A DNA stretch of 44,395 nt from Microcaldota archaeon (GTDB taxonomy: Archaea > Micrarchaeota > Micrarchaeia > Anstonellales > Bilamarchaeaceae): assembly GCA_018812625.1 (NCBI GenBank), contig JAHJDH010000030.1, positions 1 to 44,395 of the forward strand, in the 5' to 3' direction. Each line of letters starts with the position of its first letter. Position 1 is the stretch's first letter. The translations under genes were made by a program, and so were the position numbers. The notes beneath the pieces are model-generated. The model saw nothing but the letters and a program-made list of their open reading frames with translations, was not told the origin of the DNA and did no database searches. Positions 1 to 7,883 of this stretch are shown one piece after another.

Positions 1-1
1 A

Positions 2-406
2 GTTGGTGGCTATAGTACTGGCCAGATGGTTGAAGACAAACGTATTTTTGGTGTAGCTACTTCTGATAAACTTAGAAAGAAGTTTGGCAAGATGGGTGTT
101 ATTTTTGGAGAAGCCAAAGGTTCAATTGTTGGAGCTGCTGGCCTTCTTCCTGCCCTTGCAAAAATAAACGGTCTTGATGGAGCATGCATCATGGGGGAAA
201 CTCATGGGAGTTATATCGATACTGCAGCAGCCAAACAAATCGTTGTTCTGCTCTCTAAATATCTTGGCGTTCCTGTAAATCTAAAGCGTCTCAATGAAAG
301 AGCAAAAGAAAGCCAGAAGATACTTCAAAAAGTTCAAGAAGAAGTGCAGAGTGCTATGGAACAACAGGAAGAAGCAGCATCAAAAAACATTTCTTATATT
401 CGATAA
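2..406 (+). CDS. PAC2 family (proteasome-assembly-chaperone-like) protein, 5' truncated by window edge
   Basis: Frame open from base 2 (VGGYSTGQMVEDKR...); GAAGLLPALAKINGLDGACIMGETHG...D..AA pattern typical of archaeal PAC2 proteins. Confidence 0.75.
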   Translation, partial: VGGYSTGQMVEDKRIFGVATSDKLRKKFGKMGVIFGEAKGSIVGAAGLLPALAKINGLDGACIMGETHGSYIDTAAAKQIVVLLSKYLGVPVNLKRLNERAKESQKILQKVQEEVQSAMEQQEEAASKNISYIR

Positions 407-447
407 TCTTTTATTCTTTTTCTCTTCATTTCCTTTTGGGGGATGAA

Positions 448-813
448 ATGAGGGGTCAAATCAGTTTTGAATATTTACTGGTATCAGTTGTTGCACTTTT
501 TTTATTGTCTATTTCTACAGCATCACTGATTAATATCAAAGAGTTTTCAGACGTTTCAATCGAAAAAGCTCAGTTTAAATCATCTGCAACAAAACTTACA
601 AATACTATTGCAGAGGTATGTGCTCTAGGTTCTGGAAACAGGCGCACTATTTTCTTAAAATCACTTCTTTCTGTTGATTATTATGATGGGATTGTGCAGG
701 TTACAAACAGCAGCACGATTACTGCTCCAATTGCATGTGAAGTTATTTCAGAAAAAAATCTCCAAGGATCAGTTGTTATCGAAAATAATAATGGAAAAAT
801 AAAAATCAAATAG
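448..813 (+). CDS. Small pilin-like protein with class III signal-like N-terminus
   Basis: MRGQISFEYLLVSVVALFLLSISTASL: basic-GQ-x-x-F-E followed by a single hydrophobic stretch; ORF track begins at TTG 436 but ATG 448 follows a G-rich stretch. Confidence 0.6.
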   Translation: MRGQISFEYLLVSVVALFLLSISTASLINIKEFSDVSIEKAQFKSSATKLTNTIAEVCALGSGNRRTIFLKSLLSVDYYDGIVQVTNSSTITAPIACEVISEKNLQGSVVIENNNGKIKIK

Positions 814-1108
814 TAGAAAGTTTTCCGAATTTGCCCAAAGTAAGTTGCGGGGTTCCTTGCCATTCATTGCAGTAACCATTCTCGAGTTTTACTTTTGTGC
901 CCTCTTTTACTTTGTCAATTTCATCATTCCACAAAACAAGTATGATTGATCCTGTATCATCCTTTAATGTAAAGTTGGCAACTCTGAGTTTGCGTCCATA
1001 CTTGTTGATCTCTCTCTCATTATCTTTTGAGATTACTTCTGCTTCCAATTCAATACTGCCAGTACCTGGCTTTAATTCGCTGATATTCATAATTCTACTC
1101 AACTCCAA
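806..1108 (-). CDS. Single OB-fold nucleic-acid-binding protein (RPA/SSB-like)
   Basis: ISELKPGTGSIELEAEVIS...VANFTLKDDTGSIILVLWNDEIDKVKEGTKVKLENGYCNEWQGTPQLTLGKFGKL is a typical archaeal OB-fold pattern. Confidence 0.75.
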   Translation of the reverse strand: MELSRIMNISELKPGTGSIELEAEVISKDNEREINKYGRKLRVANFTLKDDTGSIILVLWNDEIDKVKEGTKVKLENGYCNEWQGTPQLTLGKFGKLSTI

Positions 1109-1163
1109 TCATAGGTTGTTAAGAGATAATCCTTATAATACTTTTGTGATTTATTTGAATTCT

Positions 1164-1502
1164 ATGGACATAGTTAAAGACATTTATGTTGATCATCCAT
1201 TTCCAAAGCGGGATCCTGAAGATGGCAGTCTGATTCCAACTTATGTTCATGGTTTCCCTGAATTCAAAGAATCAAATGGGAGGCTTCTGGCAACATTCAA
1301 AGGCATGTTCAAAGTCAGTTTCGAAGTCAATCCCATACAGGCAGAGATTCTGAGGCAAATTGACGGAAAGAAAAACACTGGAGAGCTGCTGGAAACTGTT
1401 GAAAACAATATGACAAAACCTCCGGAAACTGTGCTTGATGAATGGAAAGTAATATCCAAGCATGCAGATCTGGTTGATTTGATCGTTCTTAATATGCCAT
1501 GA
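1164..1502 (+). CDS. Hypothetical protein, possibly PqqD-like fold
   Basis: ORF 897-1502 likely starts at internal ATG 1164 (MDIVKDIYVDHPFPKRDP...); 'FEVNPIQAEILRQIDGKKNTGELLETV' vaguely resembles PqqD-type domains. Confidence 0.45.
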   Translation: MDIVKDIYVDHPFPKRDPEDGSLIPTYVHGFPEFKESNGRLLATFKGMFKVSFEVNPIQAEILRQIDGKKNTGELLETVENNMTKPPETVLDEWKVISKHADLVDLIVLNMP

Positions 1503-1538
1503 AGTTTTTCCAGAAAAAGAATTAGATTTAGCAAATAA

Positions 1539-1656
1539 GCCTCCGGAGGGATTTGAACCCCCAACTTCCTCCTTTCTCGTTTTTTAGATAAGCGAGTTCA
1601 AAACCCACCATCTAAAAGTTTACAAGAGAGGCACTCTACCGTTGAGTTACGGAGGC
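1539..1656 (-). tRNA. tRNA-Thr (anticodon UGU) with an intron in the anticodon loop
   Basis: Reverse complement: acceptor GCCTCCG/CGGAGGC, D-arm around CTC..GAG, anticodon stem CCTCT/GGAGG, loop CTTGTA|A, T-arm GGGGG-TTCAAAT-CCCTC; about 44-nt insert after the anticodon containing TTTTAGAT...ATCTAAAA. Confidence 0.85.
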
Positions 1657-1791
1657 ATTTCTGATATGTTCCATATATGAAATCCAGAAAGCGCTTGTTT
1701 AGTATTAAATTGAAAATGTTTTAAATATCTCTTTCTTAAACTTGCTCTTGGGACTGCTTTAATTTAGTCCATTATTTTTATCGGTGAACAT

Positions 1792-2841
1792 ATGGATATC
1801 GAGAGTAAAATTGACCTAGTTAAAAGAAAACCAACTGAAGAGATTGTTACGGAAGCGGATTTGCGAGCAATATTTGAGAATTATTCTGCTCCAAAACACT
1901 ACATTGGTTTTGAGATTTCTGGAAAGGTTCACCTTGGAACAGGACTTTGCACACTTCTCAAACTTAGGGATTTCCAAAAAGCAGGAATAAAGCCAACTGT
2001 TTTTCTAGCAGATTATCACTCATATATAAATGAAAAACTTGGGGGGGATCTGGATAAAATCCGCAAAGTTGCAAATGGGTATTTCAAGCATGCATTTGTT
2101 TCGCTGGGGCTTGAGGATGTAGACTATGTTCTTGCCAGCGACCTGTATGATGGGGATTATTGGAGGCAGGTTCTCAAAATCACAAAAGACACTACAATCA
2201 AGAGAATGCTTCGCTGCATAACAATAATGGGAAGAAGCGAAACTGAAGGAACCTCTTCATCTGCAATTCTTTATCCTGCTATGCAAGCTGCGGACATTTT
2301 TATGCTGGATGTTCAGATTGCTCATGCTGGAATGGATCAGAGAAAAGTCCATATGCTTGCCCGAGAACTTTCACATACTTACAAAAAACAAATTACTGCA
2401 GTTCATGGCCATCTCCTACCAGGCCTTCAGGGAGCACAAAGAATGAATCCAGATCAGGTGCTTGAAGCTAAGATGAGCAAAAGCAAGCCTTCCAGTGCGA
2501 TTTTTATTCATGATACTGTTGATGAAATTAAAAGTAAAATCAAAAAAGCATATTGTCCTGAAAAAGTTCTTGAAGGAAACCCAATGATAGAGTATGCAGA
2601 ATACCTTACTCTTCGTGAGCGGCCAATGAAAATCGAGAGGCCTGAAAAGTTTGGTGGGGACCTTGAGATTACTTCTGCAGAAGAACTTAAGGAAATTTAT
2701 TCTGCAGGGAAGCTTCATCCTATGGATCTCAAAGGCGCTGTTGCAAAAGAGCTGATTGAGATGCTTGCTCCATCAAGAGAATATTTTGAGAAAAACAAGC
2801 ATTATCTTGAGCAGATCCAACCAGCTGACATTACTCGCTAG
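1792..2841 (+). CDS. tyrS: Tyrosyl-tRNA synthetase
   Basis: YIGFEISGKVHLGTGL, QAADIFMLDVQIAHAGMDQRKVHMLARE, KMSKSKPSSAIFIHD motifs. Confidence 0.93.
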   Translation: MDIESKIDLVKRKPTEEIVTEADLRAIFENYSAPKHYIGFEISGKVHLGTGLCTLLKLRDFQKAGIKPTVFLADYHSYINEKLGGDLDKIRKVANGYFKHAFVSLGLEDVDYVLASDLYDGDYWRQVLKITKDTTIKRMLRCITIMGRSETEGTSSSAILYPAMQAADIFMLDVQIAHAGMDQRKVHMLARELSHTYKKQITAVHGHLLPGLQGAQRMNPDQVLEAKMSKSKPSSAIFIHDTVDEIKSKIKKAYCPEKVLEGNPMIEYAEYLTLRERPMKIERPEKFGGDLEITSAEELKEIYSAGKLHPMDLKGAVAKELIEMLAPSREYFEKNKHYLEQIQPADITR

Positions 2842-2872
2842 GAAACTGAGCGAGCTTTTATATATCCATAAT

Positions 2873-3457
2873 ATGTATCATCAACTGATGGATAAGCAGC
2901 AAGTTACCGTAACAGATGTTCTCAAAACTACACAGGTTGCACTTGACAACTATGATGATATTTTTTCTGATTTTGATTATTCTGATTACTCAAAAAGATT
3001 GCTATCATCTGATTTTCTAAAAGAGCTTCAAAGAAGATACGAAGAGCGGAAAAAAGGAGAATACGAAGTGACATTTACCCTACCAAAAAACCAGCGAAAT
3101 GCAAAAACAGAATCTCTTATCAAAAAAAGAATCAAGAATCACTTCAAGGAAAATCTAACTAAAATTGACAAGACCATACAACAAAATCAACTAAGCGGGT
3201 TAGTAAAGGTTGTTGTTGGTTTTTTAATTTCAATATTTCTCTTTACATTCTCACTTCAAGATATTGTTCCAACAATCACTTTGCTTTCTGTTCTATCATG
3301 GTATTTTCTTTGGGCAGGTTATACTGATATTTTTGAAAGTGCTCAAAAATTACGAGGAAAGCGGGAATTTTTCGAAAACTTCCACAAGGCAAAGTTTTCT
3401 TTTGTTGATGAGGAGTCTTTACTAATGCCTAAGACTTTGTCTCAAGGAAGTTCTTGA
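2873..3457 (+). CDS. Hypothetical protein with two C-terminal TM segments
   Basis: Open frame with ATG at 2873 or 2888; TATA-like cttttatatatcc just upstream; hydrophobic VVVGFLISIFLFTFSL and TITLLSVLSWYFLWAGY. Confidence 0.55.
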   Translation: MYHQLMDKQQVTVTDVLKTTQVALDNYDDIFSDFDYSDYSKRLLSSDFLKELQRRYEERKKGEYEVTFTLPKNQRNAKTESLIKKRIKNHFKENLTKIDKTIQQNQLSGLVKVVVGFLISIFLFTFSLQDIVPTITLLSVLSWYFLWAGYTDIFESAQKLRGKREFFENFHKAKFSFVDEESLLMPKTLSQGSS

Positions 3458-4013
3458 GTATTTTTTCTCCATTTTCAGTATGCCAAACTTCTGGATGAAA
3501 CTGAACTCCAAATATTGGTCTTTTTATATGTGCCATTGCTTCAATTTCACACGTATCTGATCTTGCCAATTTCTCAAATCCTTCTGGAAGTTCTGTTACC
3601 TGATCAAAATGAGAAACCCAAACTTTTAGTTTTCTTGGAACACCGTAAAATATCGTTCCGTCTTTTTCTATTTCAATTTCTCCAGTTCCATATTCTGCGC
3701 TTTTTCCCTTGTCAACTTTTCCTCCAAAAACATGTGCAATCATCTGGTGTCCATAACAAATTCCAAGAAGTGGCAATTTAATTTCTCCATCCCGAACTTT
3801 TTCACAAACATAACTTCCAAGATTAGGCGGTTCTTTGAAAACTGATTTTGGGCCTCCGGATATTATGATTTTGGAAATCCCCCTTTCCATCAGCTCATCG
3901 AAAATTGCTTGCTCTGCCTTGGCGTAAATCATTTCTGCTTCATATCCAAGTTCTCTGGCAGTTCTTTTGATCAGGTGTGTGTATTGAGATCCATTATCAA
4001 TAATCAGAATCAT
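3429..4013 (-). CDS. guaAA: GMP synthase, glutamine amidotransferase subunit A
   Basis: ILIIDNGSQYTHLI, LLGICYGHQMIA, GVQFHPEV catalytic motifs of a class I GATase without an ATP-PPase domain. Confidence 0.9.
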   Translation of the reverse strand: MILIIDNGSQYTHLIKRTARELGYEAEMIYAKAEQAIFDELMERGISKIIISGGPKSVFKEPPNLGSYVCEKVRDGEIKLPLLGICYGHQMIAHVFGGKVDKGKSAEYGTGEIEIEKDGTIFYGVPRKLKVWVSHFDQVTELPEGFEKLARSDTCEIEAMAHIKRPIFGVQFHPEVWHTENGEKILKNFLETKS

Positions 4014-4293
4014 TATTTTATTTTGAAAGAGAAAAAATAAAAATCAGGCCTTGGTATCTGTTATTTTAATTATTTTTGGGCATGATTGTTGTTGCATAAA
4101 ATCATAAGAGTGTTATAATAATTCGATAAAAATGATTTAAAATCCGTCAAATCTGGTACATGGCCATTTTTTGCAAATCTCTGTTTTTTCACCTTAATTC
4201 TGGCAGGTTTATAATACTTTCTTTCTAAAATCACCTTACTCGGGGTGCTAGTCACATTGCTGGCGTTCTAATTTAATTATTGGGTGGTCCTGC

Positions 4294-4554
4294 TTGGTCA
4301 AAAAGAAAAAACAAGATATGTCTTCAATTGATGTTTTGGCCCATTCGCTTGTTCCTGAGATGAAGGTTCTGGCAGATGGAGAAAAAACTAAGGTACTCAG
4401 CAAGTTTGGAATTGATGAAACTCAACTTCCAAAGATTTTCCTTTCAGATCCTGCTGTAGGCGCTTTAAGTGCAGAGGTAGGAAACCTTATCAAGATCCAA
4501 AGGGATGATGGCACCGGTAAATACGTAACCTACCGGATAGTCATTGAGGGTTAA
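4294..4554 (+). CDS. rpoH: DNA-directed RNA polymerase subunit H
   Basis: LVPEMKVLADGEKTKVLSKFGIDETQLPKIFLSDPAVGALSAEVGNLIKIQR; immediately upstream of rpoB''. Confidence 0.9.
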   Translation: MVKKKKQDMSSIDVLAHSLVPEMKVLADGEKTKVLSKFGIDETQLPKIFLSDPAVGALSAEVGNLIKIQRDDGTGKYVTYRIVIEG

Positions 4555-4580
4555 TTCCTTTCATATTCGTAGGTGTATAA

Positions 4581-6035
4581 ATGGTAGAAGGACTTATTGA
4601 ATCTTATTTCAAATCAAACTCTTTAGTCAATCAGCAAATTCTTTCCTATAACAAATTTTTGGATGTTGGTATCCAACAAGTAGTTGATCGTATTGGAAAG
4701 GTTACAACAAATGTTGACGGGTTTGAATTGAAACTTGGAAAAATTAGAATTGAACAACCTAGATATTATGAGGTTAAGGGTGGATACAGATCAATTATTC
4801 CAAACGAAGCGCGCCTTCGAAACCTTAGTTATTCAGCGCCAATTTTCCTCGAAATTATCCCTGTTTTTAATGGAGTTGAGAGGCCTGTTTATTCTGATGT
4901 ATTTATTGGAGAAGTTCCAGTTATGCTCAAGTCAAAATTGTGCTATCTTTCAAACATGAGGCGTGATGAATTAATTTCAAATGGCGAAGACCCGGATGAT
5001 CCTGGAGGATACTTTGTCATAAATGGAAGTGAACGTGTCCTAACTTCAATTGAGGATTTAGTTCCAAACAAACTTATGGTAACAAAAGAGAGGAAAGGTA
5101 TTGTTTCAAAGATTTTCTCAACTCATTATGGGTTTAGGGCCAGATGTGTTGTTGATAGGAATGCAGATGGTGTATTTACAGCAGAATTCCCTTCTACTCC
5201 AGCAGGAATCCCATTGATTCAGGTTCTAAGAGTGCTTGGGCTTGAAACCAATGAGCAGATTCTCGAAGCATTCTCTTCTGAAATGCATACTAAAAATGAT
5301 GTAATTCTCAATCTTGAAGCAGAACAATCAAATGATCAAGCAGAAGCAATTGAACTTCTCAGTAGAAGATTATCTCCAGGCCAACCCCCTGAGTTTAGGC
5401 TAAACAGGATGGAAAATCTTCTCGACAATTATCTACTTCCACACATTGGAGTTGATAAGTCAGCTCGATCTGACAAAGCAAATTATCTGATTCGAATGGC
5501 CGAGCGTGCAACAAAAGTAGCATACAAGGAAGTTGCACCTGATGATAAAGATCACTATGCAAACAAAAGAGTTAAACTTGCAGGGGATCTTATGGAAGAA
5601 CTTTTCAGATATGCATTCCAGTTCTTGATTAAGGATCTTGTATATCAAGCTTCTCGAGCAGATGCAAGAGGACGAAGATTGCAGGTTCATACGTTAATTA
5701 GACAAGATGTTATGGGAGATCGTATCAAATATGCCATGGCAACTGGAAATTGGATTGCAGGCCAGACTGGTGTATCTCAGCTTCTTGATCGTGTTAGTTA
5801 TGTGTCAACACTTTCGCATCTTCGAAGAATTATTTCTCCTTTGAGCAAAAAACATCCACATTTCAAAGCAAGAGATCTTCACGGAACTCATATTGGAAAA
5901 CTTTGTCCAAATGAAACTCCAGAAGGTCCTAGCTGTTCACTTGTGAAAAACCTGTCTGTTATGGCAGAAGTTTCAATTGGAATTGACGACGAAGAGATCG
6001 CTCGGGTCCTCAAGGCCTATGATGTAAAAGATTAG
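4581..6035 (+). CDS. rpoB2: DNA-directed RNA polymerase subunit B'' (N-terminal half of B)
   Basis: LVNQQILSYNKFLDVGIQQVV, GYFVINGSERVL, CPNETPEGPSCSLVKNLS. Confidence 0.95.
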   Translation: MVEGLIESYFKSNSLVNQQILSYNKFLDVGIQQVVDRIGKVTTNVDGFELKLGKIRIEQPRYYEVKGGYRSIIPNEARLRNLSYSAPIFLEIIPVFNGVERPVYSDVFIGEVPVMLKSKLCYLSNMRRDELISNGEDPDDPGGYFVINGSERVLTSIEDLVPNKLMVTKERKGIVSKIFSTHYGFRARCVVDRNADGVFTAEFPSTPAGIPLIQVLRVLGLETNEQILEAFSSEMHTKNDVILNLEAEQSNDQAEAIELLSRRLSPGQPPEFRLNRMENLLDNYLLPHIGVDKSARSDKANYLIRMAERATKVAYKEVAPDDKDHYANKRVKLAGDLMEELFRYAFQFLIKDLVYQASRADARGRRLQVHTLIRQDVMGDRIKYAMATGNWIAGQTGVSQLLDRVSYVSTLSHLRRIISPLSKKHPHFKARDLHGTHIGKLCPNETPEGPSCSLVKNLSVMAEVSIGIDDEEIARVLKAYDVKD

Positions 6036-6044
6036 GTGCTTTAC

Positions 6045-7874
6045 ATGGTCAAAAAGAAAAAACCAGAAAAAACAAGTATTTTTCTAAATGGAAGACTTGT
6101 CGGTACTCATCCTGACGGAAAAAGTTTAGCAAACCGTTTGCGTGAGAGAAGAAGGATGAACGAACTTAGCAGCCAGGTTAATATCTATTATAATAGAAGG
6201 CTCAATGAACTTCATATTTTAACAGACAAAGGCAGAGTAAGACGTCCATACATCGTAGTTGAAGAGGGCAAATCCAGACTTTCTCCAGGTGTTCTCGCAA
6301 GGGTAAAAAACAATGAACTTTCCTGGAATCATCTGATAAAAATGGGTATTATCGAATATCTTGATGCTCAGGAAGAAGAAAATTCATTTGTTGCAATTTC
6401 TGAAGATGAAATAACTCCAGAACATACTCATCTTGAAGTTGATCCATCAAATATATTTGGTGTAGTTGCAGGTATTCTTCCATACCCCGAGCACAATTCT
6501 TCTCCCAGAATTACTATGGCATGTGCTATGGCCAAACAGTCTCTTGGTATCTATACAACTAATTTTGCTCAGAGGTATGATACAAGAGCGTACATTATGT
6601 ATTATCCTCAAGAGCCAATGGTCAGAACAAGGCTTTACAAATCTCTTAATATGAGGGAAAAAGCAGCTGGACAAAATTGTATTGTTGCTTTGACTAGTTA
6701 TCATGGGTACAATATGGCAGATGCTATTGTTGTGAACAGGTCTTCAATTGATCGTGGTCTTCACAGAGTTGCCATGTTCAAGAAATACGAAACAGAAGAG
6801 CGCATGTATCCAGGTGGACAAAAAGATACAATAGAGCTTCCAACTCCAGAAGTAGTCGGCTACAGGGGAGAAGAAGCATACAAACACCTTGCTGAAGATG
6901 GAATAATTATTCCAGAAAGTGAAGTGGATGGAAAACAGGTATTAGTTGGAAAAACATCACCACCAAGATTCCTTGAAGAAATTTCTGTTTTCGGAGCTGT
7001 TGAAGAAAAGAAACGTGAAAGTTCTCTTTCTCTAAAATCTGGGGAAGTAGGAAAAGTGGATTCAGTTATGGTTACTGAAGGTCCAAGTGGAAACAGACTT
7101 GTAAAAGTTCGTATGCGTGCAATTAAAACTCCTGAGATTGGAGACAAGCTGGCCTCAAGACACGGACAGAAGGGAGTTATTGGTCTTAGAGTTGCACAGG
7201 AAGATATGCCATTTACCAAATCTGGGATTACTCCAGATTTGATTGTAAATCCTCATGCTATTCCGTCCAGAATGACAGCTGGTCACCTTCTTGAAACAAT
7301 GGGTGGCAAAGCAGGAGCTCTTGGTGGAATGCTTATGGATGCAACTGCCTTTAGTGGCAATACCGAAGAACAATTCAAAGCAATTCTCAAGAAAAACGGA
7401 TTCGATGAATACGGCGAAGAAGTCCTTTATGATGGACTTACTGGAAGAAAAATCACTACCAAATTGTTTATTGGAAACATTTACTACCAAAGGCTTCATC
7501 ACATGGTTTCAAACAAAATGCATGTTCGAAGCAGAGGTCCGGTTCAGCTTTTGACTCACCAACCAACAGAAGGACGTGCTCGAGAAGGTGGTCTTAGATT
7601 CGGAGAGATGGAACGTGATTGCCTTATTGGTTATGGTGCCAGTATGCTTATTCGAGAAAGATTGCTCGAAGAGAGTGACAAGACCACTATGAATGTCTGT
7701 ACTGATAGTGGTTGTATTGCAACTCCGGATTACACGCAGAACAAAAATTACTGCAGGCTCAGCCAGTCTGATAATTCAGAACCTGTTGAGATGAGTTATG
7801 CCTTCAAATTACTGCTTGATGAGATCCAATCTCTATGTATCTTCCCAAGAATAGTATTGAAGGATAAAAGTTAG
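6045..7874 (+). CDS. rpoB1: DNA-directed RNA polymerase subunit B' (C-terminal half of B)
   Basis: GYNMADAIVVNRSSIDRGL, GDKLASRHGQKGVIG, GGLRFGEMERDCLIGYGAS; likely ATG 6045. Confidence 0.95.
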   Translation: MVKKKKPEKTSIFLNGRLVGTHPDGKSLANRLRERRRMNELSSQVNIYYNRRLNELHILTDKGRVRRPYIVVEEGKSRLSPGVLARVKNNELSWNHLIKMGIIEYLDAQEEENSFVAISEDEITPEHTHLEVDPSNIFGVVAGILPYPEHNSSPRITMACAMAKQSLGIYTTNFAQRYDTRAYIMYYPQEPMVRTRLYKSLNMREKAAGQNCIVALTSYHGYNMADAIVVNRSSIDRGLHRVAMFKKYETEERMYPGGQKDTIELPTPEVVGYRGEEAYKHLAEDGIIIPESEVDGKQVLVGKTSPPRFLEEISVFGAVEEKKRESSLSLKSGEVGKVDSVMVTEGPSGNRLVKVRMRAIKTPEIGDKLASRHGQKGVIGLRVAQEDMPFTKSGITPDLIVNPHAIPSRMTAGHLLETMGGKAGALGGMLMDATAFSGNTEEQFKAILKKNGFDEYGEEVLYDGLTGRKITTKLFIGNIYYQRLHHMVSNKMHVRSRGPVQLLTHQPTEGRAREGGLRFGEMERDCLIGYGASMLIRERLLEESDKTTMNVCTDSGCIATPDYTQNKNYCRLSQSDNSEPVEMSYAFKLLLDEIQSLCIFPRIVLKDKS

Positions 7875-7883
7875 GTGATATTT

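Noticed and set aside
897-1163. 5' extension of ORF 897-1502
   Set aside because: Overlaps the OB-fold gene on the opposite strand and has a Ser/Leu-rich composition typical of antisense reading; ATG 1164 is a better start
1247-1564. 105-aa minus-strand ORF
   Set aside because: Antisense to the 1164-1502 gene and runs into the tRNA-Thr gene; spurious
4070-4255. 61-aa minus-strand ORF between guaAA and rpoH
   Set aside because: Low-complexity-like composition, no recognizable motif, likely overlaps the rpoH promoter region; not supported as a gene
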